Below are positions 48,264 to 59,188 of a stretch of DNA of 64,000 bases, in pieces. The notes beneath the pieces are model-generated. The model was not told the origin of the DNA. It saw only the letters and a list, made by a program, of their open reading frames with translations, and searched no databases. The DNA comes from Pseudomonas sp. MN1F (GTDB lineage: Bacteria; Pseudomonadota; Gammaproteobacteria; Pseudomonadales; Pseudomonadaceae). Every line of letters begins with the position of its first letter. Position 1 is the stretch's first letter. The position numbers and the translations under genes were made by a program. The stretch is from positions 95,138-159,137 of the forward strand of contig NZ_VZII01000016.1 in NCBI RefSeq assembly GCF_009391885.1. Reading direction: 5' to 3'.

Positions 48264-48383
48264 CGCCCTGATTCTCCCTGTGAAAACGACTAATGCACAT
48301 AGTGTGAACCAGCTTTTGCACGAGGTCACTGAAAACCGCGCAATTAGAAGCAAAAAATCGGTTAAACAGTAGTGATATTCATT

Positions 48384-48410
48384 GAAAAACCGCCCAAATG
48401 AGGGCGGTTC
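48384..48410 (-). terminator. katA: Terminator after katA
   Basis: On the minus strand the stem ACCGCCC-TCATTT-GGGCGGT is followed by TTTTTCAATG, a typical Rho-independent terminator for katA, placed between katA and ftnA. Confidence 0.88.
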
Positions 48411-48426
48411 TACTTATCACTTCGAC

Positions 48427-49866
48427 TTAAGCGAGATTCACGCCCAATGCCTTGGCGATACCTTCGCCGTAGGCTGGGTCGGCCTTGAAGAAGTACTGCA
48501 ACTGACGCTGGATCACATCGTCGCTCACGCCCGCCATGGTGCCGGCAATGTTGCTGATCAGCAGAGTCTTCTGTTCATCACTCATCAGGCGGAACAACGC
48601 CCCGGCGTGGCTGTAGTAGTCGTTGTCATCGCGGTGGTCGTGGCGGTCCGCCGCGCCGCTGAGAGCCAATGCGGGTTCAGCATGGCGTGGCGACTGCTTT
48701 GGCGCATCGGCGTAGCTGTTGGGCTCATAGTTCGGCGCACTGCCGTAGCTGCCCATGGCCATCGAACCGTCACGCTGGTAGCTGTTTACCGGGCTGCGCG
48801 GGGCGTTTACCGGCAGCTGCTGGTGGTTGGTGCCCACACGGTAGCGATGTGCATCGGCGTAAGCGAATACGCGCCCCTGCAACATGCGGTCAGGCGACAG
48901 GCCGACACCCGGAACCATGTTGCTCGGGCCGAACGCAGCCTGCTCCACTTCAGCGAAGTAGTTGAGCGGGTTGCGGTTGAGCTCCAGCACACCGACTTCG
49001 ATCAGCGGGTAGTCCTTCTGCGACCAGGTTTTGGTCACATCGAACGGGTTCTCATCGCGGTTGGCCGCCTCGGCCTCACTCATTACCTGGATGCATACGG
49101 TCCAGCGCGGGAAGTCGCCACGCTCGATGGCCTCGAACAGGTCCCGCTGGGCGTAGTCCGGGTCGGTACCGGCCAGGCGGGCTGCGTCAGCCGGGGCCAG
49201 GTTCTTGATGCCTTGTTGGGTCTTGAAGTGCCATTTGACCCAGGTGCGCCCGCCTTGGGCATTGATCAGGCTGTAGGTGTGGCTACCGAAGCCGTGCATG
49301 TGCCGGTAGCCGTCCGGGATACCACGGTCGGAGAACAGGATGGTGACCTGGTGCAGTGCTTCAGGCGAGTGCGACCAGAAGTCCCACATCATCTGAGCGT
49401 TCTTCAGGTTGGTTTGCGGGTGGCGCTTCTGGGTGTGGATAAAGTCCGGGAACTTGAGCGGGTCGCGGATGAAGAACACCGGCGTGTTGTTGCCAACGAT
49501 GTCCCAGTTGCCTTCCTCGGTGTAGAACTTCACCGCAAAGCCACGAGGGTCGCGCTCGGTATCCGCCGAGCCGCGCTCGCCACCGACCGTCGAGAAGCGC
49601 AGGAAAGTCTCGGTCTGCTTGCCGATCTGTTCGAACAGCTTGGCGCTGGTGTACGAGGTGATATCGCGGGTGACGGTAAAGGTGCCGTAGGCTCCGGAGC
49701 CTTTGGCGTGTACACGGCGCTCGGGGATGTTCTCGCGGTTGAAGTGGGCGAGCTTCTCGATCAGGTGGAAGTCGTCGAGCAGCAGCGGGCCGCGCGGGCC
49801 AGCGGAACGGGAATTCTGGTTGTCGGCTACAGGTGCACCGCTGGCGGTGGTGAGAATCTTGCTCAT
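48427..49866 (-). CDS. katA: Catalase, monofunctional clade-3 type
   Basis: The protein has 479 residues. It breaks down hydrogen peroxide. Catalytic His53 is in [12 protein letters not shown] and the distal Asn in [11 protein letters not shown]; the proximal haem Tyr is in [14 protein letters not shown]. Length and lack of a C-terminal flavodoxin-like domain fit the small-subunit clade 3. There is no signal peptide. It matches KatA of pseudomonads, next to ftnA. Confidence 0.96.
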   Translation of the reverse strand: MSKILTTASGAPVADNQNSRSAGPRGPLLLDDFHLIEKLAHFNRENIPERRVHAKGSGAYGTFTVTRDITSYTSAKLFEQIGKQTETFLRFSTVGGERGSADTERDPRGFAVKFYTEEGNWDIVGNNTPVFFIRDPLKFPDFIHTQKRHPQTNLKNAQMMWDFWSHSPEALHQVTILFSDRGIPDGYRHMHGFGSHTYSLINAQGGRTWVKWHFKTQQGIKNLAPADAARLAGTDPDYAQRDLFEAIERGDFPRWTVCIQVMSEAEAANRDENPFDVTKTWSQKDYPLIEVGVLELNRNPLNYFAEVEQAAFGPSNMVPGVGLSPDRMLQGRVFAYADAHRYRVGTNHQQLPVNAPRSPVNSYQRDGSMAMGSYGSAPNYEPNSYADAPKQSPRHAEPALALSGAADRHDHRDDNDYYSHAGALFRLMSDEQKTLLISNIAGTMAGVSDDVIQRQLQYFFKADPAYGEGIAKALGVNLA

Positions 49867-50038
49867 GGGCTCTCCTTATCGGTCTTCGAGTGCCGACTAA
49901 ACGGCTTGAGAAGGAGTATCGACGAGCGGTAGTTTCAGAACAAATTCATTACATAACTTGTATCAATAGAAATAAACAATACAAGCAGACACAAAAAACC
50001 GGGCACTAGGCCCGGTTCTTTGTAGCAGACAGAACGTC
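49867..50038. other. katA upstream region and rplQ terminator region
   Basis: The 172 bases are AT-rich near katA (49930-49980) and likely carry its promoter. I could not assign an OxyR site with confidence. The alpha-operon terminator lies at 49993-50018. Confidence 0.5.
49993..50018 (-). terminator. rplQ: Alpha-operon terminator after rplQ
   Basis: On the minus strand the stem AACCGGGC-5 nt-GCCCGGTT is followed by TTTTG, a Rho-independent terminator just after rplQ. It ends the long ribosomal transcript. Confidence 0.9.
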
Positions 50039-50425
50039 TTACTCAGCAGCTTCTACAGCACCGCCGACCGGACGATCAACCAGCTCGACGTACGCCATAG
50101 GCGCGTTGTCGCCAGCGCGGAAACCGCACTTCAGGATGCGCAGGTAGCCGCCCTGACGGGTGGCGTAACGCTTGCCCAGGTCGTTGAACAGTTTGCCAAC
50201 AGCGGACTTCGAACGGGTACGGTCGAAGGCCAGACGACGGTTAGCAACGCTGTCTTCCTTGGCCAGGGTGATCAGCGGCTCGGCAACGCGGCGCAGTTCC
50301 TTGGCTTTCGGCAGGGTGGTTTTGATCAGCTCGTGCTCGATCAGCGACACTGCCATGTTCTGGAACATAGCCTTGCGGTGAGAGCTGGTACGGCTCAGGT
50401 GACGTCCACTTTTACGATGACGCAT
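50039..50425 (-). CDS. rplQ: 50S ribosomal protein L17
   Basis: The protein has 128 residues, near the usual size (127-135). It begins [20 protein letters not shown], a universal L17 start. It binds 23S rRNA near the tunnel exit. It is the last gene of the alpha operon after rpoA (42-base gap). Confidence 0.98.
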   Translation of the reverse strand: MRHRKSGRHLSRTSSHRKAMFQNMAVSLIEHELIKTTLPKAKELRRVAEPLITLAKEDSVANRRLAFDRTRSKSAVGKLFNDLGKRYATRQGGYLRILKCGFRAGDNAPMAYVELVDRPVGGAVEAAE

Positions 50426-50467
50426 GATTCATTCCTTACCAAACACTACGTTCGGTGATTACGACGA

Positions 50468-51469
50468 TCAGGCGGTCGCCTTGTCGTCTTTCTTAAGACT
50501 TGCAGGCGGCCAGTTGTCGAGGCGCATGCCGAGAGACAGACCACGAGAGGCCAGGACGTCCTTGATTTCGGTCAGGGACTTCTTGCCCAGGTTAGGAGTC
50601 TTCAACAGCTCTACTTCGGTACGCTGAATCAGGTCGCCGATGTAGTAGATGTTCTCCGCCTTGAGGCAGTTGGCCGAACGTACAGTCAGTTCCAGGTCGT
50701 CAACCGGGCGCAGCAGGATCGGATCGATCTCGTCTTCCTGCTCGACTACGACAGGCTCGCTGTCACCTTTGAGGTCGACGAACGCGGCCAGCTGCTGTTG
50801 CAGGATGGTCGCAGCGCGGCGGATAGCCTCTTCAGGATCCAGGGTGCCGTTGGTTTCCAGATCAATGACCAGCTTGTCCAGGTTGGTACGCTGTTCAACA
50901 CGGGCGTTTTCGACCACATAGGCGATACGACGCACCGGGCTAAACGAAGCGTCCAGCTGCAGACGGCCAATGCTCCGGCTTTCGTCTTCGTCGGTTTGAC
51001 GGGAGTCAGCCGGCTCGTAACCGCGACCACGAGCTACGGTGAGCTTCATGTTCAGGGCGCCGTTGGACGCCAGGTTCGCGATTACGTGATCGGGGTTGAC
51101 GATCTCGACATCGTGATCCAGCTGAATATCGGCAGCGGTAACCACCCCCGAACCCTTTTTCGACAAGGTCAGCGTAACTTCGTCACGACCGTGCAGTTTG
51201 ATAGCCAGGCCTTTCAGGTTCAACAGGATTTCAATTACGTCTTCCTGAACACCTTCGATCGCGGAGTACTCATGGAGTACGCCATCGATCTCGGCCTCGA
51301 CTACTGCACAGCCAGGCATGGAGGACAACAGGATGCGGCGCAGCGCGTTGCCCAGGGTATGGCCGAAACCACGCTCGAGAGGCTCGAGCGTAATCTTGGC
51401 GCGGGTCGGACTGACTACCTGCACATCAATATGGCGGGGAGTCAGGAACTCATTTACCGAAATCTGCAT
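50468..51469 (-). CDS. rpoA: RNA polymerase alpha subunit
   Basis: The protein has 333 residues. The N-terminal dimerisation domain (about 1-235) includes [20 protein letters not shown]; the C-terminal domain (about 250-325) has [19 protein letters not shown] for DNA and activator contacts. It nucleates polymerase assembly. The gene lies between rpsD and rplQ, the standard alpha operon order. Confidence 0.98.
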
Positions 51470-51491
51470 GGATGCACCTATTTTCTAGCCC

Positions 51492-52112
51492 TTACTTGGA
51501 GTAGAGCTCGACAATCAGGTTTTCGTTGATGTCGGCAGACAGATCGCCACGAGCTGGAACGTTCTTGAAAACGCCCGACTTCTTAGCGGAATCTACGTCT
51601 ACCCACTCAACGCGGCCACGCTGGGCGCACAGTTCAAGGGCTTGAACAATGCGCAGCTGGTTCAGCGACTTCTCGCGAACCGCGACCACGTCACCCGGAC
51701 GAACTTGGTAGGATGGAATGTTTACAGTCTTACCGTTGACGCTGATCGCTTTGTGCGAAACCAGCTGACGGGACTCGGAACGAGTCGAGCCGAAGCCCAT
51801 ACGGTAAACGACGTTATCCAGACGGCACTCGAGCAGTTGCAGCAGGTTCTCACCGGTTGCGCCTTTTTTCGAGGCAGCAGCTTGGTAGTAACCGCGGAAC
51901 TGACGCTCCAGAACACCGTAGATACGACGGACTTTTTGTTTCTCGCGCAGCTGGGTACCGTAGTCGGACTGACGGCCACGGCGCTGGCCGTGGATACCTG
52001 GGGCTGCTTCGATGTTGCACTTCGATTCCAGAGCGCGAACGCCGCTCTTCAGGAACAGGTCGGTGCCTTCACGACGAGACAGTTTGCATTTTGGACCAAT
52101 GTAACGTGCCAT
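51492..52112 (-). CDS. rpsD: 30S ribosomal protein S4
   Basis: The protein has 206 residues, starting [21 protein letters not shown]4 starts 30S assembly at the 5' domain and in E. coli represses the alpha operon at rpsM. The S4 RNA-binding domain near residues 94-155 is visible ([20 protein letters not shown]). Confidence 0.98.
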   Translation of the reverse strand: MARYIGPKCKLSRREGTDLFLKSGVRALESKCNIEAAPGIHGQRRGRQSDYGTQLREKQKVRRIYGVLERQFRGYYQAAASKKGATGENLLQLLECRLDNVVYRMGFGSTRSESRQLVSHKAISVNGKTVNIPSYQVRPGDVVAVREKSLNQLRIVQALELCAQRGRVEWVDVDSAKKSGVFKNVPARGDLSADINENLIVELYSK

Positions 52113-52127
52113 TCTTCTGTCTCCTGA

Positions 52128-52517
52128 TTACACGCGACGCTTCTTCGGCGGACGGCACCCGTTATGCGGGATTGGCGTCACGTCGGTGATGCTGGCGATC
52201 TTGTAGCCGCAGCTGTTCAATGCACGAACGGCGGATTCACGACCTGGACCTGGACCCTTGACGTTGACGTCGAGGTTCTTCAGACCATATTCCAGCGCAG
52301 CTTGACCAGCACGCTCAGCAGCAATCTGGGCTGCGAACGGGGTGGATTTGCGCGAACCACGGAAACCCGAACCACCGGAGGTAGCCCACGACAGAGCATT
52401 GCCCTGACGGTCGGTGATGGTCACGATGGTGTTGTTGAAAGACGCATGGATGTGGGCGATGCCATCAACCACTGTCTTTTTGACTTTCTTACGAGGACGA
52501 GCAGCAGGTTTTGCCAT
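52128..52517 (-). CDS. rpsK: 30S ribosomal protein S11
   Basis: The protein has 129 residues with [20 protein letters not shown] and the C-terminal [18 protein letters not shown] typical of S11, which sits on the platform near the mRNA exit. It lies between rpsM and rpsD. Confidence 0.98.
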
Positions 52518-52535
52518 GTCTATATTCCCGGGCGG

Positions 52536-52892
52536 TTACTTGCGGATCGGCTTACGCGGGCCCTTACGGGTGCGTGCGTTGGTCTTGGTGCGCTGACCGC
52601 GAACCGGCAGACCTTTACGATGACGCAGGCCACGGTAGCAGCCCAGGTCCATCAAGCGTTTGATCTTCATGTTGATGTCACGACGCAGGTCACCTTCGGT
52701 GGTGAACTTCGCGACTTCGCCACGCAGGGTTTCGATTTGCTCGTCGCTCAGATCCTTGATCTTTGCGGCTGGGTTGACACCAGCGTCTGCACAGATCTTC
52801 TGCGCAGTTGTGCGACCGACACCATAGATGTAGGTCAGCGAGATAACAGTATGCTTGTTATCTGGAATGTTGACGCCTGCAATACGGGCCAT
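52536..52892 (-). CDS. rpsM: 30S ribosomal protein S13
   Basis: The protein has 118 residues with [20 protein letters not shown] and the C-terminal [21 protein letters not shown]13 bridges the subunits and contacts the P-site tRNA through its tail. It is first in the alpha operon, following rpmJ. Confidence 0.98.
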
Positions 52893-52980
52893 TCAGTGGG
52901 ACTCCAATTGACAGCTACCTACGCCCCGGAAGCCAAGAAATAGGGCGCGAGATAATATCGCTGTAGAAACGAATAATCAA

Positions 52981-53004
52981 CCCAGCAGCACACTAGCTGC
53001 TGGG
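52981..53004 (-). terminator. Hairpin between rpmJ and rpsM
   Basis: CCCAGCAGC-6 nt-GCTGCTGGG is a nine-pair stem in the 131-base gap. A weak T-run follows on the minus strand (GGGTTGATTATTC), so it may attenuate rather than fully stop transcription. This is near the site where S4 regulates the alpha operon in E. coli. Confidence 0.55.
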
Positions 53005-53023
53005 TTTGAAGCGCAGATCACAC

Positions 53024-53140
53024 TCAGCCTTGGCGCTGTTTGTGACGCGGTTCCGCGCTGCAGATCACTCGTACGACGCCTTCGCGACGGATGATCTTGC
53101 AGTTACGGCACAGCTTTTTCACCGATGCACGAACTTTCAT
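53024..53140 (-). CDS. rpmJ: 50S ribosomal protein L36, zinc-ribbon form
   Basis: The protein has 38 residues ([20 protein letters not shown] then [18 protein letters not shown]). C11, C14, C27 and H33 form the zinc knuckle of the C+ type. It follows secY by 28 bases. It is too small for most gene-length cut-offs but is a definite gene. Confidence 0.97.
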
Positions 53141-53168
53141 TACCGACTCCTCGAACCTTAGGGGCGTA

Positions 53169-54500
53169 TCAGCGCAGCAGACCGCTGCCGCCGTAGCCTT
53201 TCAGGTTGGCTTTCTTCATCAGGGATTCGTACTGGTGCGAAACGAGGTGCGATTGTACTTGGGACATGAAGTCCATCACAACCACTACCACAATCAGCAA
53301 CGAGGTCCCGCCAAGGTAGAACGGCACATTTGCTGCCACCACCAGGAACTGGGGCAGAAGGCAGACGGCCATCATGTAAAGAGCACCGAACATGGTCAAA
53401 CGAGTCAGAACGCCATCAATGTAGCGCGCAGACTGCTCACCAGGACGGATACCCGGAATAAAGGCACCGGACTTCTTCAGGTTTTCCGCTACGTCTTTCG
53501 GGTTAAACATCAACGCTGTGTAGAAGAAGCAGAAGAAAATGATCCCTGCACTAAACAGCAGAATGTTCAACGGCTGACCAGGAGCGATCGACTGCGAGAT
53601 GTCCTGCAGCCAGCCCATACCTTCGGACTGACCGAACCAGGCACCCAGCGAAGCCGGGAACAGCAGAATGCTGCTCGCGAAAATGGCCGGGATAACCCCC
53701 GCCATGTTCACCTTCAGCGGCAAGTGGCTGGTCTGCGCGGCAAAGACCTTGCGGCCCTGCTGACGCTTGGCGTAGTGAACGGCGATACGACGCTGACCAC
53801 GCTCAATGAACACCACGAAACCGATGATCGCTACTGCAAGCAAACCGATTGCGACCAGGGCGAAAATGTTGATATCGCCTGTGCGTGCAGACTCGAAAGA
53901 CTGCCCGATTGCTCTCGGAAGACCGGCAACGATACCTGCGAAGATCAACATCGAGATACCGTTACCCACACCGCGCTCGGTGATCTGCTCGCCCAGCCAC
54001 ATCATGAACATCGCGCCTGCCACGAAGGTGGAGACGGCAACGACATAGAAGCCGAGACCTACAGAAAACGCCACGCCCTGGTTGGCCAGGCCAATGGACA
54101 TGCCAATGGCTTGAACCAGTGCCAGGATAACGGTGCCGTAGCGGGTGTACTGGCTGATCTTGCGACGGCCAGCTTCACCTTCCTTCTTCAACTGCTCCAG
54201 TTGCGGGCTGACCGCCGTCATCAGCTGCATGATGATCGATGCCGAGATGTACGGCATGATCCCCAGTGCAAAGATGCTCATGCGCTCAAGCGCGCCACCG
54301 GAAAACATGTTGAACAAGCTAAGAATGGTCCCCTCATTCTGCCGAAACAGATCCGCCAGACGGTCTGGATTGATGCCAGGAACCGGGATATGCGCACCTA
54401 TCCGATAGACGATGATCGCCATGAACAGAAAGCGCAGACGAGCCCAGAGTTCCGACATCCCGCCCTTACCGAGCGAAGAGAGAGCACCTTGCTTAGCCAT
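53169..54500 (-). CDS. secY: Preprotein translocase subunit SecY
   Basis: The protein has 443 residues and ten TM helices. It forms the channel of the Sec translocon with SecE and SecG. Motifs: [15 protein letters not shown] near helix 1 and [15 protein letters not shown] (helix 2). Its start is one base from the rplO stop, so expression is coupled to L15. Confidence 0.98.
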
Positions 54501-54935
54501 TTATTCCTCGAATTTGCCGCCAGCTGCTTCGATAGCCGCACGCGCACCCTTGGTGGCTGCGATGCCCTTGATGGTGACTGCGCGAGTAACTTCGCCAGAC
54601 AGCATGATTTTCACACGCTGAATGTGCTGGTTGATCACGTTGGCATCCTTCAGGGACTGCACGGAGATCACGTCGCCTTCCACTTTGGCCAGCTCGGACA
54701 GACGCACTTCAGCGCGGTCCATGGCTTTCAGGGAAACGAAGCCGAACTTCGGCAGACGACGGTGCAGCGGCTGTTGACCGCCTTCGAAGCCAGGAGCGAT
54801 CGAACCACCGGAACGGGAGGTCTGACCCTTGTGGCCACGGCCGCCGGTCTTACCCAGACCGCTACCGATACCACGACCTGGACGATGCTTCTCGCGACGG
54901 GAACCCGGCGCTGGACTCAGATCATTGAGTTTCAT
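54501..54935 (-). CDS. rplO: 50S ribosomal protein L15
   Basis: The protein has 144 residues: an extended basic N-terminus ([20 protein letters not shown]), then [20 protein letters not shown] and a globular end. It is the last ribosomal gene before secY in the spc operon. Confidence 0.98.
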   Translation of the reverse strand: MKLNDLSPAPGSRREKHRPGRGIGSGLGKTGGRGHKGQTSRSGGSIAPGFEGGQQPLHRRLPKFGFVSLKAMDRAEVRLSELAKVEGDVISVQSLKDANVINQHIQRVKIMLSGEVTRAVTIKGIAATKGARAAIEAAGGKFEE

Positions 54936-54938
54936 CGA

Positions 54939-55115
54939 TTAGCCCTCGACCTTCAGCATGTAGTAAGCCTTGTTGATCATCCCGCGGTTCTCGGGAGTAT
55001 CCTGGACTTCTACAGTGTGACCGATGCGACGCAGACCCAGACCTTTAACGCACAGTTTGTGGTTAGGCAGGCGGCCCGAGACGCTCTTGATCAGCGTTAC
55101 TTTTACGGTTGCCAT
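54939..55115 (-). CDS. rpmD: 50S ribosomal protein L30
   Basis: The protein has 58 residues, [20 protein letters not shown] onward to YMLKVEG. It is between rpsE and rplO with gaps of two and three bases. The size and order are those of bacterial L30. Confidence 0.97.
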   Translation of the reverse strand: MATVKVTLIKSVSGRLPNHKLCVKGLGLRRIGHTVEVQDTPENRGMINKAYYMLKVEG

Positions 55116-55117
55116 GA

Positions 55118-55618
55118 TTAGAAGATCTCCTCAACGCTCTTGCCGCGCTTGGCAGCAATGGACTCAGGAGATTGCATGGCTTTCAGACCCTTGAAGGTGG
55201 CGTAAACCACGTTCACTGGGTTGGTCGAACCGTAGCACTTGGCCAGGACGTTCTGAACACCAGCAACTTCCAGGACGGCACGCATGGCGCCGCCGGCGAT
55301 GATACCGGTACCTTCCGAGGCAGGCTGCATGTAAACCTTCGAGGCGCCGTGGGCAGCCTTGGTGGCGTACTGCAGGGTGGTGCCCTTCAGGTCAACCTGG
55401 ATCATGTTGCGACGAGCAGCTTCCATGGCTTTCTGGATCGCAGCAGGTACTTCGCGCGATTTGCCACGGCCGAAACCAACGCGACCCTTGCCATCACCAA
55501 CCACGGTCAGCGCGGTGAAGGTGAAGATACGGCCGCCTTTAACGGTTTTGGCTACGCGGTTAACTTGAACCAGCTTCTCGATGTAGCCTTCGTCGCGCTT
55601 TTGATCGTTATTTGCCAT
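55118..55618 (-). CDS. rpsE: 30S ribosomal protein S5
   Basis: The protein has 166 residues. The dsRNA-binding fold is shown by [20 protein letters not shown] and the C-terminal part by [21 protein letters not shown]5 affects decoding accuracy and spectinomycin response. It lies between rplR and rpmD. Confidence 0.98.
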   Translation of the reverse strand: MANNDQKRDEGYIEKLVQVNRVAKTVKGGRIFTFTALTVVGDGKGRVGFGRGKSREVPAAIQKAMEAARRNMIQVDLKGTTLQYATKAAHGASKVYMQPASEGTGIIAGGAMRAVLEVAGVQNVLAKCYGSTNPVNVVYATFKGLKAMQSPESIAAKRGKSVEEIF

Positions 55619-55621
55619 AAC

Positions 55622-55972
55622 TTAGAACTCCAGCCCGCCTTCACGAGCAGCATCAGCCAGCGCTTTGACGCGGCCATGGTACTTGAAGCCGGAACGGTCA
55701 AAGGCAACTTGAGATACACCGGCGGCTTTCGCACGCTCAGCTACCAGCTTGCCAACCTTAGTGGCCGCGTCGATGTTGCCAGTGGCGCCATCACGCAGGT
55801 CTTTGTCCAAGGTCGAGGCGCTTGCCAGAACCTTGCTGCCGTCGGCCGAAATGACCTGGGCGTAGATGTGCTGCGAGGAGCGGAACACGCACAGGCGCAC
55901 GACTTCGAGTTCGTGCATCTTGAGACGTGCTTTGCGAGCGCGACGCAGTCGAATAACTTTTTTGTCGGTCAT
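55622..55972 (-). CDS. rplR: 50S ribosomal protein L18
   Basis: The protein has 116 residues. It binds 5S rRNA with L5 and L25. Motifs: [20 protein letters not shown] near the start and the C-terminal [20 protein letters not shown]. Three bases separate it from rpsE. Confidence 0.98.
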
Positions 55973-55982
55973 TTGCTAGGCC

Positions 55983-56516
55983 CTACTTCTTCTTGGCTTC
56001 TTTACGACGGACTGCTTCGTCCGCGTAACGCACACCCTTGCCTTTGTAAGGCTCTGGCGGACGGAACCCGCGGATTTCAGCGGCCACCTGACCTACCAGC
56101 TGCTTGTCGATACCCTTGATCAGGATGTCGGTCTGGCTAGGCGTTTCAGCGGTGATGCCGGCTGGCAGTTCGTAGTCCACTGGGTGAGAGAAGCCCAGGG
56201 CCAGGTTCAGGACGGTGCCTTTGGCCTGTGCCTTGTAACCAACACCGACCAGCTGGAGCTTACGCTCGAAGCCTTGGCTTACGCCTTGGACCATGTTGTT
56301 GACCAGAGCGCGGGTAGTACCGGCCATGGCACGAGCTTGCTGGTCACCATTGCGAGCGACGAAACGCAGCTCACCAGACTCTTCGGTAACTTCAACAGAC
56401 GAGTGAACGTTCAGTTCGAGAGTGCCTTTGGCACCCTTCACCGAAAGCTGCTGGCCAGCGAATTTGACTTCGACACCAGATGGCAGCTTAACGGGGTTCT
56501 TAGCGACGCGAGACAT
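55983..56516 (-). CDS. rplF: 50S ribosomal protein L6
   Basis: The protein has 177 residues, [20 protein letters not shown] onward, ending with the basic [19 protein letters not shown]. Two homologous domains are expected. It sits at the base of the L7/L12 stalk. Confidence 0.98.
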   Translation of the reverse strand: MSRVAKNPVKLPSGVEVKFAGQQLSVKGAKGTLELNVHSSVEVTEESGELRFVARNGDQQARAMAGTTRALVNNMVQGVSQGFERKLQLVGVGYKAQAKGTVLNLALGFSHPVDYELPAGITAETPSQTDILIKGIDKQLVGQVAAEIRGFRPPEPYKGKGVRYADEAVRRKEAKKK

Positions 56517-56528
56517 GTCTATCCCCCC

Positions 56529-56921
56529 TTAGAACACTGTGCAGAGAACTTCGCCGCCGACACCGGCAGCGCGCGCAGCGCGATCAGTCATCACACCTTT
56601 GTTGGTGGAGACAATAGACACGCCCAGGCCGCCACGTACTTTCGGCAGCTCAGTGACGGACTTGTACTGGCGCAGGCCTGGACGGCTGGAGCGCTTCAGT
56701 TCCTCGATGACCGGACGACCTTCGAAGTACTTCAGTTCGATCGACAGGGAAGGCTTGGCTTCACCAGTAACCTGGTAGCCAGCGATGTAACCTTCGTCCT
56801 TCAGAACTTTGGCAACCGCAACCTTCAGAGTGGAGGAAGGCATGCTTACGACGGACTTTTCAGCCATCTGGGCATTACGGATGCGAGTTAGCATGTCCGC
56901 TAACGGGTCCTGCATACTCAT
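56529..56921 (-). CDS. rpsH: 30S ribosomal protein S8
   Basis: The protein has 130 residues, [18 protein letters not shown] onward, ending [12 protein letters not shown]8 binds the 16S central domain, and in E. coli it represses the spc operon by binding its own mRNA. A 209-base gap with two hairpins separates it from rpsN upstream, which is unusually long for this operon. Confidence 0.98.
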   Translation of the reverse strand: MSMQDPLADMLTRIRNAQMAEKSVVSMPSSTLKVAVAKVLKDEGYIAGYQVTGEAKPSLSIELKYFEGRPVIEELKRSSRPGLRQYKSVTELPKVRGGLGVSIVSTNKGVMTDRAARAAGVGGEVLCTVF

Positions 56922-56988
56922 GGGCTAGATGCTCCTGATACAAGAAATATTAGCCTTGCGGCTATCACAACCACCCGAACGGGCAGGG

Positions 56989-57013
56989 TAAAAAACCCAG
57001 GCTCGGGTGAGCC
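56989..57013 (-). terminator. Terminator-like hairpin in the rpsN-rpsH gap (1)
   Basis: On the minus strand GGCTC-ACCC-GAGCC-TGGG is followed by TTTTTT (56989-56994). The stem is five pairs, so it is a moderate terminator or attenuator. Confidence 0.6.
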
Positions 57014-57040
57014 GGTCATTCTAGACATAAGGCAGAAACG

Positions 57041-57067
57041 AAACAAGCCCCACGAGGGGGCTTGTTT
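57041..57067 (-). terminator. Terminator-like hairpin in the rpsN-rpsH gap (2)
   Basis: AAACAAGCCCC-5 nt-GGGGGCTTGTTT (minus: AAACAAGCCCC-CTCGT-GGGGCTTGTTT) is an eleven-pair stem directly followed by CGTTTCTG. It lies 64 bases after the rpsN stop, inside the spc operon. Confidence 0.7.
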
Positions 57068-57130
57068 GTTGGCGAGGTCACCGGCGGTCGGAAGATTGCT
57101 CCCCTCCCACCGGGATCACACCTGCAGCAA

Positions 57131-57436
57131 TTACCAGGAGGCTTTGACCAGGCCTGGTACGTCACCGCGCATTGCAGCTTGACGCAGCATGTTACGGCCC
57201 AGGCCGAACTTACGGTATACACCGTGAGGACGACCGGTCAGGCGGCAACGGTTGCGCAGACGCGCAGCGCTGGCATCACGTGGCTGCTTCTGCAGAGCGA
57301 CAACGGCAGCGAAACGCTCTTCTGGAGAGGCGTTAAGGTTGACGATGGTCGCTTTCAGCTCAGCACGCTTTTTGGCGAACTTGGCTACCGTGAGCTGACG
57401 CTTCAGCTCGCGGTTTTTCATGCTCTTCTTGGCCAT
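57131..57436 (-). CDS. rpsN: 30S ribosomal protein S14 (zinc-independent form)
   Basis: The protein has 101 residues. I use the ATG at 57436 ([20 protein letters not shown]). With only one Cys ([20 protein letters not shown]) it is the long C-minus form that needs no zinc. It lies 13 bases after rplE and before the hairpin-rich gap. Confidence 0.97.
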   Translation of the reverse strand: MAKKSMKNRELKRQLTVAKFAKKRAELKATIVNLNASPEERFAAVVALQKQPRDASAARLRNRCRLTGRPHGVYRKFGLGRNMLRQAAMRGDVPGLVKASW

Positions 57437-57449
57437 TTTCCTACTCCAA

Positions 57450-57989
57450 TCAGTTGCGGAACGGGAATTTGAATGCACGCAGCAGAGCGCGGCCTTCGTC
57501 ATCCGAACGAGCAGTGGTGGTCAGGGTGATGTCCAAACCGCGCAGAGCATCGATCTTGTCGTAATCGATTTCCGGGAAGATGATCTGCTCTTTCACGCCC
57601 ATGCTGTAGTTGCCACGACCGTCGAAGGACTTGGCATTCAGGCCGCGGAAGTCGCGAACCCGAGGCAGGGAGATCGCCAGCAGGCGGTCCAGGAATTCGT
57701 ACATCTTGTCGCTACGCAGGGTCACCTTGACGCCGATCGGCCACCCTTCACGGACTTTGAAGCCCGCGATGGATTTACGAGCGAAAGTCACGACCGGCTT
57801 TTGACCGGTGATCTTTTCCAGGTCAGCAACAGCGTGCTCGATGACTTTCTTGTCGCCGATCGCTTCGCCCAGACCCATGTTCAGGGTGATCTTGGTAACG
57901 CGCGGAACTTCCATCACGTTCGACAGCTTAAGTTCTTCCTTAAGCTTAGGAGCGATTTCGTTCCGGTAAATCTCTTTCAGTCGTGCCAT
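57450..57989 (-). CDS. rplE: 50S ribosomal protein L5
   Basis: The protein has 179 residues. It binds 5S rRNA and contacts P-site tRNA. Motifs: [35 protein letters not shown] and the C-terminal [20 protein letters not shown]. Confidence 0.98.
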   Translation of the reverse strand: MARLKEIYRNEIAPKLKEELKLSNVMEVPRVTKITLNMGLGEAIGDKKVIEHAVADLEKITGQKPVVTFARKSIAGFKVREGWPIGVKVTLRSDKMYEFLDRLLAISLPRVRDFRGLNAKSFDGRGNYSMGVKEQIIFPEIDYDKIDALRGLDITLTTTARSDDEGRALLRAFKFPFRN

Positions 57990-58009
57990 GGTCTTCTACC
58001 TAGCAGTGT

Positions 58010-58324
58010 TCAAGCATCAACCGCTTTTTGGGTCGACTTGAAGACACGAATTTTCTTACCGTCTTCTACTTTGAAACCAACGCGGTCAGCCTTGTTGGTT
58101 TCGCCGTTGAAGATGGCAACGTTGGAAGCGTGCAGAGGCGCTTCTTTTTCGACGATACCGCCCTGAACGCCCGCCATCGGGTTAGGCTTGGTATGACGCT
58201 TGACCAGGTTCACGCCACCGATAACCAGACGGTCATCAGCCAGAACCTTCAGCACCTTACCGCGCTTACCTTTGTCTTTGCCGGCGATCACGATGATCTC
58301 GTCGTCACGACGAATCTTTTGCAT
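58010..58324 (-). CDS. rplX: 50S ribosomal protein L24
   Basis: The protein has 104 residues with the KOW motif near the start ([20 protein letters not shown]). It starts assembly of the 50S subunit. It lies 11 bases after rplN. Confidence 0.98.
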
Positions 58325-58335
58325 GTCGGATCTCC

Positions 58336-58704
58336 TTACAGCACTTCAGGGGCGAGCGAGACGATCTTCATGAACTTCTCAGTACGAAGTTCACGGGTCA
58401 CTGGCCCGAAGATGCGAGTGCCGATCGGCTCTTGCTTGGTGTTCAGCAGAACAGCAGCGTTGCCGTCGAAACGAATGATGGAACCGTCAGCGCGACGTAC
58501 ACCGTGACGGGTACGGACGACAACAGCGGTCATCACCTGGCCTTTTTTGACCTTACCGCGCGGAATTGCTTCCTTGACGGTTACTTTGATGATGTCACCG
58601 ATGCCGGCGTAACGGCGGTGCGAACCGCCGAGCACCTTGATGCACATGACGCGACGAGCGCCGCTGTTATCGGCCACATCGAGCATGGATTGAGTCTGAA
58701 TCAT
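58336..58704 (-). CDS. rplN: 50S ribosomal protein L14
   Basis: The protein has 122 residues, [20 protein letters not shown] onward, ending [13 protein letters not shown]. It forms part of the intersubunit bridge. It starts the spc operon, 23 bases after rpsQ. Confidence 0.98.
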
Positions 58705-58727
58705 AAAATTTCTCCGACCCCTAGCCC

Positions 58728-58994
58728 TTAGACTTCAACAGCGCGTTCGAGGACTTCAACCAGTGCCCAGGACTTGGTCTTGGCCAGCGGACGGGTTTCA
58801 CGGATGGAAACCTTGTCGCCGATTTTGCACTGGTTGGATTCGTCGTGCGCGTGCAGCTTAGTCGAACGCTTAACGTATTTACCGTAGATCGGGTGCTTTA
58901 CGCGACGCTCGATCAGAACGGTGATGGTCTTGTCCATTTTGTCGCTGACGACACGGCCAGTCAGCGTACGGACGGTTTTTTCAGCTTCAGCCAT
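58728..58994 (-). CDS. rpsQ: 30S ribosomal protein S17
   Basis: The protein has 88 residues from [20 protein letters not shown]. The OB-fold features are clear ([20 protein letters not shown]). It is the last gene of the S10 operon, two bases after rpmC. Confidence 0.98.
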   Translation of the reverse strand: MAEAEKTVRTLTGRVVSDKMDKTITVLIERRVKHPIYGKYVKRSTKLHAHDESNQCKIGDKVSIRETRPLAKTKSWALVEVLERAVEV

Positions 58995-58996
58995 GA

Positions 58997-59188
58997 TCAC
59001 TTACCTGCCTGCTGGTTAAGCACAGTTTTCACGCGAGCGATGTCACGCTTAACTTGCGAGAGCAGGTGCGACTGCCCCAACTGGCCAGTTGCTTTCTGCA
59101 TACGCAGATTGAACTGGTCGCGCAGCAAGCCGAGCAGTTGCTCATTCAGTTGCTGTGCAGATTTTTCACGAAGTTCATTCGCTTTCAT
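58997..59188 (-). CDS. rpmC: 50S ribosomal protein L29
   Basis: The protein has 63 residues ([20 protein letters not shown] onward). A second ATG three bases earlier is possible. Its ATG shares a base with the rplP stop, so the two are coupled. It lies at the tunnel exit near trigger factor and SRP sites. Confidence 0.97.

Noticed and set aside
53091..55121. A 676-residue plus-strand open frame over secY and rplO
   Set aside because: Antisense to secY, rplO and rpmD; no family recognised.
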